Origin: Strigamia acuminata
Taxonomy: Eukaryota; Arthropoda; Chilopoda; Geophilomorpha; Linotaeniidae
Assembly (NCBI GenBank): GCA_949358305.1
Contig: OX442314.1
Coordinates: 62,255,369-62,319,368, forward strand
DNA: 64,000 nt
Reading direction: 5' to 3'
The notes under the pieces were generated by a model. That model was not told the DNA's origin and did not search any database. It was given only the letters and a program-made list of their open reading frames with translations. Of this stretch, positions 30,391 to 38,507 are shown piece by piece. Made by a program: the position numbers and the translations under genes. Each line of letters begins with the position of its first letter. Position 1 is the stretch's first letter.

Positions 30391-31752
30391 ATGGCAAATA
30401 AGTTCGACAGAATGGACATCCATTCAACCGACTCTTCGTCCGATGAGTTCGAGGTGCCAGTGTACAAGCCGCCCGAACAAGCAGAGGCAGCACAACCAGA
30501 TTCGATGCAGTTAGGGAACTGGTACGATCGAACATTGGACCCGAGGAACCCGATGCCGGTGTTAGGCAAACCGATCAATCTCGAGGATTTGGTTTCGTTC
30601 GAACGCCCATTTACCAACCGACGGAGGCAACAGGGACCAAAACAGCTGGACCCAGCCGATCCAAAATACGTTAAAAAACGAAACCGCCAGGAGAGGCGCA
30701 AGCGTAATCGAACGATAGTGCGACAAAGTGATGGAGACGAGAAGAGGAAGCTGACCCCGAGGGGATTAAAAGTAATAAGGGACCAGGCAGACCGATCAGT
30801 TCGGAGGAACAATCGTCGTCTGTCTGAGATTACCGACGAGCGGGGAAATCTGACGGCGGCGATTGTTCCACTCCAACCCAAAGGACCGGAGGGAAGGCGT
30901 GTTTATGATGCGTATAAAGCAGCATCGCAGAAGCTTTTACTCGAGGAGGCGAAGTTGAAGAATAGAGTGGCGCGTGCAAAAGAGCTTGGGAGACGCACTC
31001 TACTCTACGATCCGAGGATAAATCTTCCGCCACCACCGAAAGATTACAGAGTCGGCATGCCCTTCGACAAGCAGATGCGAGCGCTAGAGATTTGGTATGC
31101 CACTTATGCCAAACAACCAGACGAGCCGTTGTATATCTCGAAAATTCGTCCTCACATTGTCGTACGCCGTAGAGAAATACTATCTCTTGGAGCCTTAATG
31201 CCAGGTACAGTGTCCTGGGTACACGACACTATCATCGATGTGTACCTTGGGATGATAATGGAAAGACATCCTCAGGTTTTTGCGTATCCAGTTTCGGTAG
31301 TCGAAAGATTGATGTCAGCCGCGGATAAACCAAGTACGTGGCGCTGGTATAAAGATTTGGTGGACAAGCCAAACGACAGCCACACCATTTGGTTTTTCCC
31401 AATACCCACTGAATTTCATTGGATGATCTACGTATACGATCGTAGTCGTGTCCCAAATAACGTAGGATTTTATGATTCTTCGTCCGAGCCGACTAAAGAA
31501 CATTTTCAATATTGGTGTAATATCAAATTGAATTTGAGAGGCGCGGGATTTGTGTTCCCGAAGTATCAACGATGGTTCCCGCCGAAGGCCCCACAACTCG
31601 ATGGAGATAGTTGCGGGCCGATGATACTCCATTTCGCCCGCCGATATCTCGACGAGCGAGATCTGATGAAGTTAGCGGACGGAACAGAGTTAAGAACGAG
31701 AATCCTCTATGAGATTCATCACGGGGAGTTCGAGCCGTTTGATGAGGGTTAA
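30391..31752 (+). CDS. Ulp1/SENP-like (C48) cysteine protease encoded by Ty3-B
   Basis: The 453-aa product starts at ATG 30391 (the frame extends 21 nt upstream without ATG). The first 190 residues are charged and low in order, with basic clusters (KKRNRQERRKRNR). The C-terminal 200 residues have the signature of Ulp1-family deSUMOylating or deubiquitinating proteases: a strand-rich block before IPTEFHWMIYVYD (catalytic His), GFYDSS (Asp), then PQLDGDSCGPM (Gln and catalytic Cys). All four active-site positions are present, so it may be active. Family members cleave SUMO or related modifiers or process polyproteins; the substrate here is unknown. Ulp1 domains are known in several DNA transposons and in some plant retroelements; in the env position of an animal Ty3-type element this is unusual to my knowledge. 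Confidence 0.85.
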   Translation: MANKFDRMDIHSTDSSSDEFEVPVYKPPEQAEAAQPDSMQLGNWYDRTLDPRNPMPVLGKPINLEDLVSFERPFTNRRRQQGPKQLDPADPKYVKKRNRQERRKRNRTIVRQSDGDEKRKLTPRGLKVIRDQADRSVRRNNRRLSEITDERGNLTAAIVPLQPKGPEGRRVYDAYKAASQKLLLEEAKLKNRVARAKELGRRTLLYDPRINLPPPPKDYRVGMPFDKQMRALEIWYATYAKQPDEPLYISKIRPHIVVRRREILSLGALMPGTVSWVHDTIIDVYLGMIMERHPQVFAYPVSVVERLMSAADKPSTWRWYKDLVDKPNDSHTIWFFPIPTEFHWMIYVYDRSRVPNNVGFYDSSSEPTKEHFQYWCNIKLNLRGAGFVFPKYQRWFPPKAPQLDGDSCGPMILHFARRYLDERDLMKLADGTELRTRILYEIHHGEFEPFDEG

Positions 31753-32106
31753 GGGAAGAGAAGATGAATTTTGATTTTGATAATTTAATTTTGACAAAAT
31801 TTTCTTTTGACTTACGTTTCTTTTTGTTAGACTTTTCAAATATGTAAAAATAAACAATGGAAAAGCAAATATTGTATTAGTGATATTAAGTTAGTTTAAG
31901 TTGAATTATTTTATGAGTTGATTGGAATGGTAACATTGGAATAAAAGGGAGTGAAACCAACTCCAGAATGATTTAAGTTTGAATAATAACTGTGAAACAA
32001 CTGAGTGATAACTTATGAAAGGTAGAAATAGCCGAACATTCCTTAAGAATGTCCGATTTAAAAGACACCTGTCTGGTAGCGAAATTTGTATTTTGGGGTC
32101 CAAAAC

Positions 32107-32123
32107 ACAGCAAAAAAGGGAGT
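32107..32123 (+). other. Ty3-B polypurine tract
   Basis: The run AGCAAAAAAGGGAG ends two bases before the right LTR. The preceding 31753-32106 is AT-rich 3' untranslated sequence without features. Confidence 0.65.
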
Positions 32124-32698
32124 TGTCACGTGTACGAACCGTGCCAATTAATGCGCGATTCGTAACACGTAATTCGAGTTATTATTAGTTAAAGTTGCTA
32201 AATTTCGGCCACAGATGGCGCTGGCGGCTGGAATCCGTCATCGCCATGTGATGGACCGATCAATTCAATTATGGGGTTTATGGCAGATTTGCTATAAATA
32301 AGGAGCCCGCACTAAGACAGGTCTCTAATCACTTTGCTTTTCAGAATCTAGAGAGTCTGATGTCGCCTCATTAAAGAGCGCGGCTGATGACTATAAAACC
32401 CAAGTAATTACATCGCATTTAGATTATCACACAGTTGTTTTAATAACTCAATTTATAAAAGTTGTACAATTTAATAAGAATGTAAAATGATAGTTTATCC
32501 AAATAACATTCCAAGCTGTTTGAGAATAAATGTAACTGAATTTAAAAGGGATCGAACAAACTTTGTTTGTCCGGTCGAATAAAGACTGAATTGAATTTGA
32601 ACATAAAACCAATCTCATCCTTTCCTCTCACACTCACTGAAACCCCAAATAAAATAACGTTGCGTGGAAACCTGATCAGGCCCGGAATCCACGTAACA
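32124..32698 (+). repeat. Ty3-B 3' LTR
   Basis: It has the same length and sequence as 22780-23354, including the TATA box, and is followed by the GTAT duplication at 32699-32702. Confidence 0.93.
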
Positions 32699-32702
32699 GT
32701 AT

Positions 32703-34308
32703 GTAATATGAACGGCCGGTTTAAGTCGGGTAGAGGCATTACGCCGACTTCCGTCAGCATCCTCTTTATCGCATTAAATGCGATGTTGCACTCATTTGAC
32801 CATACAAATTCGTTTTCATTCTTCAGGAGGTCGGTAACTGGGGCTGCCACTTCAGCTAGACCCGGTAGCAACCTGCCGAAGAAGTTTATCATTCCCATAA
32901 ACCGTTGGACACCTTTAACGTCCTCGGGTGGTGGGAAACGATTAATCGCATCGATTTTTTCGGGGCCAATAGCTAAACCATTGACTCCAATGCGATAACC
33001 CAAGAAGGCAAGCTCCTTTCGACAGAACTTGCTCTTGCCCGGATGAACGTGTAACCCAGCTTTTGCCAGCCGGGTGAGCACTTGGTCGATGTGCTCAATG
33101 TGCTCTTCGAATGTTTTAAAGGCAATAACTATGTCATCTAGGTATGCCCACACAAACTGATGCAGGATATCACCCAATACGCTTTCGATTAGTCTCTGAA
33201 AGGTACTGGGAGCGTTTACTAAACCAAACGGCATGACGTTGAACATCAACCGTCCAATTGGCGAGTAAAATGCTGTTTTTAGCTTATCCTCTGGCCTCAT
33301 TTCTACTTGCCAGTATCCCTTCGACAGATCCATCGTCGTAACCCAAGAAAAGGGGCTAAGCTCTCTCAAAATGGATTCGATCGACGGCATCTGTATGGGA
33401 TCTATCTCTGTCACCGCGTTTAATGGGCGGTAATCAATGCATAGACGCGGATCCGAGCCCGGGCGCATCACGAGCACAACTCGCGTCGCGTATTCTCCCT
33501 GGGCCTCGGAGACAATGCCGTTGTCCAACATTTCTTTGCACATTTTTTGCACTATTTCACGTTTTTGCGGGTTCATTCCCTTATACGCAACTCGTATAGG
33601 TTTATTATCCGTCAATTTAATTTCGTGAATAGCCCTATTCGTTCGGCCCGGTTTTTTCGACAGGATCCCCTCATATTTAAGTAGGACCCTTCGTAGGGCT
33701 GCCGCTTCGTTTAATTCTAAAGCGGCGTCGGCGACAAGCGTTTCCACTACATTGTCCCGTTGCAATTCTGTTACGAATGCTTTAAAATCGTAATCTTGAA
33801 CGAATTTCTTTAGGCCTTTCTCCCACTGTGTCTTGTCGGCCGCTTCTTTGATAAGAGCTGGTGGCACGACAATTGCGGGTCTTTCTCTATCATTTCTGAT
33901 ATAATTCCAAGATTTCGTTATTGGATTTGGTTGTATTTCCATTGACGCCATGAGGTCTAAGCCCAACAGAAAAATTCTGTCGCACGTGGGCAGGACCAGG
34001 AAAGGGTGCTGTTCTACCCCTCCGAGCCACTCCATGGTCAATAATATAACTCCTTTTGGACGCGCCATTCCGTTGGCGGTTTTTAGACGTACATTTTTAT
34101 TAACGCCTTTTATCTTATCGGTGAGACCCAATGATGCTACTATGTCTTCGGAAACGAATGAGCGATCTGCTCCCGAGTCTAATAGTCCCATAATTTTTTC
34201 GCGTTCTATTGTCATGGGCAGCATACATAGGCGGCTGGTGTATTCGACCGCCACGTTGCACATGAAAACACGAAATTCTTCTGTGTCTTCGTTGACTACT
34301 TGAGGTAA
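32703..34308 (-). pseudogene. Ty3-A pol, first part: protease and reverse transcriptase
   Basis: This is the pol frame from a TAA stop (34309-34311) to the Ty3-B insertion. The same frame is open upstream of the TAA back into the gag end, in the -1 frame relative to gag, which suggests gag-pol was made by -1 frameshifting and that the TAA is a later defect. Motifs: protease GLLDSGADRSFV, RT with CIDYRPLNAV, MDLSKGYWQVEM, the catalytic YLDD (WAYLDDIVIA), and the connection domain up to FILHT at the break. RNase H and integrase continue at 22775. The apparent frame continuing past 32703 to 32542 is Ty3-B LTR read in antisense and is not part of the gene. Confidence 0.9.
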
Positions 34309-34499
34309 TTATTCAAGCAGTAGGTTCGGTTCTTCCACTTCAACCTCAGCGTTTGCGGTAATTACCTGCAAAGCGTTGTTGGCCCTGTCTTGGATCTGGG
34401 CGTTAGCTATGTCACTACCCATTTCTTTGACTGGTGGCGGCTTATCGAACCCTTTGTTAAACCCCTTCTTCTTCATGAATGGCGCAGACGGTCGAGAAG
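34309..34499 (-). other. Ty3-A gag-pol junction region
   Basis: The gag stop is at 34500-34502. The pol frame is -1 to gag and stays open across this region (an ATG lies near 34476), encoding a short Lys/Pro/Glu-rich linker before the in-frame TAA at 34309-34311. No clear slippery heptamer is visible next to the gag stop, so the recoding site is not fixed. Confidence 0.6.
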
Positions 34500-37400
34500 T
34501 TATTTCTTCGCCGCCTGCGCTGACTTGTTTTTTGACTCGTTTTTTGCCATGGCGAGTTTAATCTCTGCCATCTGCTTCATTATCGCGTCAAACTTAGCGT
34601 CTTCTTTCGCTGTTCTTGGGCACTCATTGGAATAGTGGCCCGGTTGATTACACTTGAAACAGCGAATATTTGATTTGTCTCTTGGGGCTTCAATCGATTT
34701 TTTCTTTTCAGGGTCTACTTTCGATGGTGGCGTGTAATTTTTTCGAAAATACTTCGGAATTCGGCCGGCATTTGGTTTTAACCTGGCGCGAAATTCTTCT
34801 ACCGCTCTATCTCGATGGATGAGATGTACTAGCGGTCCTTCCTCATCGCAACCCGTTGATAAGGTATCGCGATAGCTTCGTATTTCTTCGTCCGTCGAAT
34901 AATCGTCTTTTTCTTCTTTTTCGTCTGATTTTCCGGCATCTTGTCCGGCTTCCTCCCCCTCCTTGACCTCCTCCAGTGTCGCTTGCATGGCTGACGCTGT
35001 CGGTGCCTTTTTAGGGGCGGCCAAAGGGTTGGAAGGCAGCGTGGATGTCAGTTTATTTTTTATTTGTAAACCAACGCTAGCCTCTGCCAGCTCCATTATA
35101 CCGCTAAGATATTCAGTAGGGCGCATGATCTTGTCTGTCGCCCCATATCTTTCCGCACTCAACTTGAGACGGTTAGCGGTCGCTGCTTTCTCCGCTTCTG
35201 GTAAAGCGGAATAATACCTCTTCTCGATATCTATCGTGTTCTCGAACAGGAAGGCGCTCATCTCCTCGTAGCTACCTCCTGTCGGTGCCCTTTCTTCAAG
35301 TAGCACCCGTTGCGAGTACTCCGACAAACCGCCGAGAAAGAAAAGGTTGAATCCCGTGGCATGAAATTCCATCGGGGCCTTTTCGAACAACAATCTGGCG
35401 CGAATGTCGTAATCCATTATGGTTTCACCAGGCATCTGGCGAAGACCTCGCATCTTTCGGCTCACCTCTTCGGGTGTCTCGCCGTAGCGCAGGTCGAATC
35501 TTATTAAAAAGTCGTCCCAATTGACGCCTTTCAATCCTTGGTACCACTCACCTGCCGAGCCCGTCATTAGCTCGACAATACCGTGGGTGAGCATGTCTCC
35601 TACGGTGGCTTTAGTGGCAGTCTTAATTCGAATTACTTCGTCAAGGAAGCGATCTCCCGCTTTCCATGACCCGTCGAAACGGTTCTGAATATAAAATTGC
35701 CACCTAATATTCCCGGTAACACTCATGGTGTCACGTCGGGAGACAGCGTATTTTTTCTTTACGCGGTCGCCAGTGCTACGATTACGATCGTTTCGTTTGC
35801 TCAGATCGATTCCCTCGGCTTTTAACGAGCCAAGCAGGGCTCTTCCAAGCTCTCCCATCGTATACTGCCGACCCGTCGAATCGGTAAACGCGCTTTGTCG
35901 GGGAAGGTCCTGAAACTCCTCCCGTCGGTGGTCGCTATTTTCCGATCGACGTCGTTTCTCTCTATTGCGCGGAGAGTTGGATCTCTTCCGGCGATTACTT
36001 GATTTATCATTTCGTCTGTCGTCGTTGGACGAGGGGTCGGAGCTGGGGTCGGGAGACGGTGAGCGGCGTGGCGGGTTGCGCCGTGAAGAGTTTGACTCTT
36101 TCCGGCCCCTACGACGGTCGTCACGTTCCCTTTCCCTGCGTTCATCGCGTTCTCTTTCCCTTCGTCTCTCTCCGGAACCTCTCTCCGAATCGTGATGACT
36201 GGGTGCATTCGACTCCAGTCCATCCGACGACGAATCACTGTTCCCGTAGTGATACTGTTGCTGTCCTCTCTCGCGTTGACGTTCCTCTCGTGACGAGGTG
36301 CGGTCTTCGGAATTTTTTCTCGAAGGTCCGTTGTCTTTGAGGATGCGCACCGGCTGTAGCCAGTCGCTACCCCGCGGGTCGTCGCGTTGTCGGCTCGTGT
36401 GAGTCTGTTCTTCGTTACGACGCGCGTTGTTCGCATTTATTAATCGGTTGATAGCGTTGTTAGTATTATCGTCTAACGCCATCATGCGAGGTCGAACGCG
36501 TTGTCCGGTCGAAACTTCCCGTTTGCGTGGAGTGACTGGCACTTCCTTTTTTCGCTCGGGTTTGGGGCTGACCTTCGGCGTGCGCTTCGGGTCGCCTTCT
36601 ACGCTCTCGTCGGACAATTCGGACGAGCTAACTTCTGGCTTGCGAACGGATTTTGGTTTGTCTCGTTGCAGCCTAGTCATGAAAGCTTGTTCAGCTTCTT
36701 GTTGAGAACGGAATGCATAACGATGTGCATGTAAGGCTCGATCAACTATTTCCACCTCTTCTGGAGTGGTCGGAACGCGCTGGGATTTGCCGTACTCGAG
36801 AGCTCGCGCTTCTCTTTCCGCCAGCTTCCGCTTTCTCTCGCGGATGGCTTGTCGGGCCTCATTCTCGGCATCCGCTTCGAATTGAGCGGAATCTACCATT
36901 TGTTGAGCGTATGCGCCTTCAACAACGGTGATTTCTGGGGATAACCTGTGCGCTCTTAAAGCTGCACGTACGATTTGTAATGTTTCGTACACAGTTATTT
37001 TTCCCGTTGGCAGAGTGTATCGTACACCTTCTGCCTGTGCCAACTGCATCGTGTCAACCAATGTGGCCGAGACGCTGTAAGGCTGGCTCGGAACACGCTC
37101 AGTATTTGACGCATTGGACTTGTGTCCTTCAGACCTGACCGAAGCTGGGCGGCTTTGCGTAATTGGCGTGTTTAGTGCCGAATTAGCTGTCGTATTTGAG
37201 GCCGTCTTTTGTATCGGAGACGCCGCTTTCGGACTGCCCACCTCGGTGTCGTGCGTTAGACGAGGCGATTGGTTACGGGATGAAACCTCGTTTCCGCTCG
37301 TCTCGCCGTCACGGTTAGAACGCGGCAGTTTGGAGTGAGATTGCTCTTCACCCCGCTCTGTCTCGTCCAATCGCGGCCTCGTCTCGGAACGAGACGGGTG

Positions 37401-37580
37401 CGATGCCTCTGATGCGCTTCTGCGATCGGGTTTAGGCTTGCGCCGTTTTTGCCTCGCTTCGTGCGCTGAGGCTTTGGGTAAGGGACCTCCAGATCGCAAG
37501 TGATAGTCGGCGCCTTTACGGCTACCGGCTCTCTTGTTTGCGTCGGAGTCGGAATCCGTTACTCGGATATTGTCTGCCAT
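34500..37580 (-). CDS. Ty3-A Gag, 1026 aa with CCHC knuckle
   Basis: Gag forms the particle and binds RNA. ATG at 37580-37578 (MADNIRVTDSDSD) is the first methionine after the LTR; the frame extends 24 nt upstream without ATG. At 1026 residues it is more than twice the usual Ty3-type length. The N-terminal 600 residues are charged and disordered, with Ser/Arg/Glu-rich runs and an RE/RD-repeat stretch. A capsid-like domain (about residues 635-800, containing GEWYQGLKG and MRGLRQMPGETI) follows, then an acidic linker and one zinc knuckle CFKCNQPGHYSNEC about 55 residues from the end. It ends in a Lys/Asn/Ala-rich tail. The frame is intact. Confidence 0.88.
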   Translation of the reverse strand: MADNIRVTDSDSDANKRAGSRKGADYHLRSGGPLPKASAHEARQKRRKPKPDRRSASEASHPSRSETRPRLDETERGEEQSHSKLPRSNRDGETSGNEVSSRNQSPRLTHDTEVGSPKAASPIQKTASNTTANSALNTPITQSRPASVRSEGHKSNASNTERVPSQPYSVSATLVDTMQLAQAEGVRYTLPTGKITVYETLQIVRAALRAHRLSPEITVVEGAYAQQMVDSAQFEADAENEARQAIRERKRKLAEREARALEYGKSQRVPTTPEEVEIVDRALHAHRYAFRSQQEAEQAFMTRLQRDKPKSVRKPEVSSSELSDESVEGDPKRTPKVSPKPERKKEVPVTPRKREVSTGQRVRPRMMALDDNTNNAINRLINANNARRNEEQTHTSRQRDDPRGSDWLQPVRILKDNGPSRKNSEDRTSSREERQRERGQQQYHYGNSDSSSDGLESNAPSHHDSERGSGERRRERERDERRERERDDRRRGRKESNSSRRNPPRRSPSPDPSSDPSSNDDRRNDKSSNRRKRSNSPRNREKRRRSENSDHRREEFQDLPRQSAFTDSTGRQYTMGELGRALLGSLKAEGIDLSKRNDRNRSTGDRVKKKYAVSRRDTMSVTGNIRWQFYIQNRFDGSWKAGDRFLDEVIRIKTATKATVGDMLTHGIVELMTGSAGEWYQGLKGVNWDDFLIRFDLRYGETPEEVSRKMRGLRQMPGETIMDYDIRARLLFEKAPMEFHATGFNLFFLGGLSEYSQRVLLEERAPTGGSYEEMSAFLFENTIDIEKRYYSALPEAEKAATANRLKLSAERYGATDKIMRPTEYLSGIMELAEASVGLQIKNKLTSTLPSNPLAAPKKAPTASAMQATLEEVKEGEEAGQDAGKSDEKEEKDDYSTDEEIRSYRDTLSTGCDEEGPLVHLIHRDRAVEEFRARLKPNAGRIPKYFRKNYTPPSKVDPEKKKSIEAPRDKSNIRCFKCNQPGHYSNECPRTAKEDAKFDAIMKQMAEIKLAMAKNESKNKSAQAAKK

Positions 37581-37628
37581 TTTTGGGTATGAAAATGATC
37601 TCAAGTTCTATTCGAGTCGTTTAAATCG

Positions 37629-37646
37629 ATCCCGGACAGGCCCCCA
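37629..37646 (-). other. Ty3-A primer-binding site, tRNA-Pro-like
   Basis: In element sense TGGGGGCCTGTCCGGGAT lies two bases after the 5' LTR. It matches 16 of 18 bases of the tRNA-Pro primer site used by some retroviruses; the mismatch is a CT/TC swap. The Copia elements here instead use initiator tRNA-Met. Confidence 0.7.
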
Positions 37647-37648
37647 CG

Positions 37649-38193
37649 TGTCGCGCTCAACTCGGTCTGTCGCTGATACGTGGTATGAGTCACTCTCTAA
37701 TCTCGCAATACCGCTTTACTCAAGCGGTTACCCAAATAATGTGAAACGGCAAACAATGTAAAATGGTAAATATAATAAATGTATTTATTATACGGGAATG
37801 TACAGGTAAAAGGTATAAAATATGTAAAGGAATAAGGGTAAAAGGTAAGGTGTGTGAAGTTGGCGGGAAACTGGTCACTCCTGAAGTCTTTGTACTTAGG
37901 CTTGATCGTTTTAGGACGTTTGGCTTTTACGTGTATCTTGGTTGATTTTTGTGTTGGTTCTGCCCGCTCAGTGCAAGGCGAATTCCTTTGCACAAAGCGG
38001 GGGGTGACAGGTGACTAAAGCCACCCAATGGTGGAGAAGACGAATCTCCCCCACTCCCCCAGGGCAGACGCCCGTCCATTGACTGGATGTCAATGCTCTG
38101 AGGGAAGGGAGGCGCGCGTGCGACTCCCCCTCTTTACCCGTATGTAGGCCACGAGAGAAACTCTTCGTGCCCCACCCCAGTCGGGTCACCACA
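37649..38193 (-). repeat. Ty3-A 5' LTR, 545 bp, internally deleted
   Basis: Both ends match the other LTR. About 451 bp are missing at a junction where GGTC occurs at both borders in the longer LTR (around 8600 and 9046), pointing to deletion between short direct repeats. Confidence 0.92.
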
Positions 38194-38319
38194 GTATATA
38201 TATACCCAATACATACTACATGTAGACCAATACCCTAGTGTTATAATATAGCCTTTTTGTACCTCATTTCTAATTTTGTATTATTATTATTATTATTATT
38301 ATATGATTCTCCCGAAGGA
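38194..38319. other. U2 spacer on the 3' side of the intact U2
   Basis: It starts with the GTAT duplication of Ty3-A, continues through the (TA)n tract and conserved block, and ends with (ATT)n next to U2. Same as 604-719. Confidence 0.75.
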
Positions 38320-38507
38320 GTGGGCCGATCCTGGAGTTACTGCTATACCAGGCCAACCCGTGGCAGGGGTGGAGCAAGCTCCGAGCACCTCACCGCATTC
38401 CAAAAATCAGTTTAATATTCTGGGTCCTCAATGAGGACCGTATCAGATATTAAGCTGATAAGAACAGATACTACACTTTGATCTTAGCCAAAAGGCCGAG
38501 AAGCGAT
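38320..38507 (-). ncRNA. U2: U2 snRNA gene, the only intact copy in the window
   Basis: U2 pairs with the intron branch site in the spliceosome. Reading the minus strand from 38507: the 5' end ATCGCTTCTCGGCC, branch-site recognition GTAGTA (38474-38469), stem I/IIa with GGTCCTCATTGAGGACC (38439-38423), Sm site GATTTTTGG (38408-38400), and the 3' stems with GGAGCTTGCTCC and CCTGGTATAGCAGTAACTCCAGG. The length, about 188 nt, and the Sm site at nucleotides 100-108 fit U2. The 3' domain (CACGGGTTGGCC) resembles the insect form. The 3' end is set by length and may shift by a few bases. Flanking spacer is intact on the promoter side, so this copy may be expressed, although Ty3-A sits 126 bp downstream. 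Confidence 0.96.

Larger units (their letters stand above)
22780..32698 (+). mobile_element. Ty3-B: Ty3/gypsy-type LTR retrotransposon with a Ulp1-like protease ORF
   Basis: Two 575-bp LTRs that I find identical by eye (22780-23354 and 32124-32698) are flanked by GTAT at 22776-22779 and 32699-32702. The element is inserted in the RNase H region of Ty3-A pol. It carries gag (about 24107-25662), pol (25734-29459), a 0.9-kb AT-rich gap, and a Ulp1-like cysteine protease ORF (30391-31752). All frames are open. Its AT-rich composition contrasts with the GC-richer Ty3-A around it. Confidence 0.93.
8371..38193 (-). mobile_element. Ty3-A: Ty3/gypsy-type LTR retrotransposon carrying two nested elements
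   Basis: The LTRs at 8371-9366 and 37649-38193 are flanked by GTAT at 8367-8370 and 38194-38197. Joining the flanks restores the spacer sequence seen uninterrupted near 40230. On the minus strand the order is LTR, a tRNA-Pro-like primer-binding site, gag (34500-37580), pol (34308 to 20484, interrupted), non-coding sequence, a long third ORF (12240 to 9406), a purine-rich tract and the LTR. Copia-1 and Ty3-B are inserted inside it. Removing them leaves about 13 kb, long for this group. The element is inactive: pol has an in-frame TAA, a frame shift and a 10-kb insertion, and the third ORF has a TAG. Confidence 0.92.

Noticed and set aside
32542-32702. Extension of the Ty3-A pol frame past the RT
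   Set aside because: It is the antisense of the Ty3-B LTR; the same peptide appears at 23198-23389 on the left LTR.
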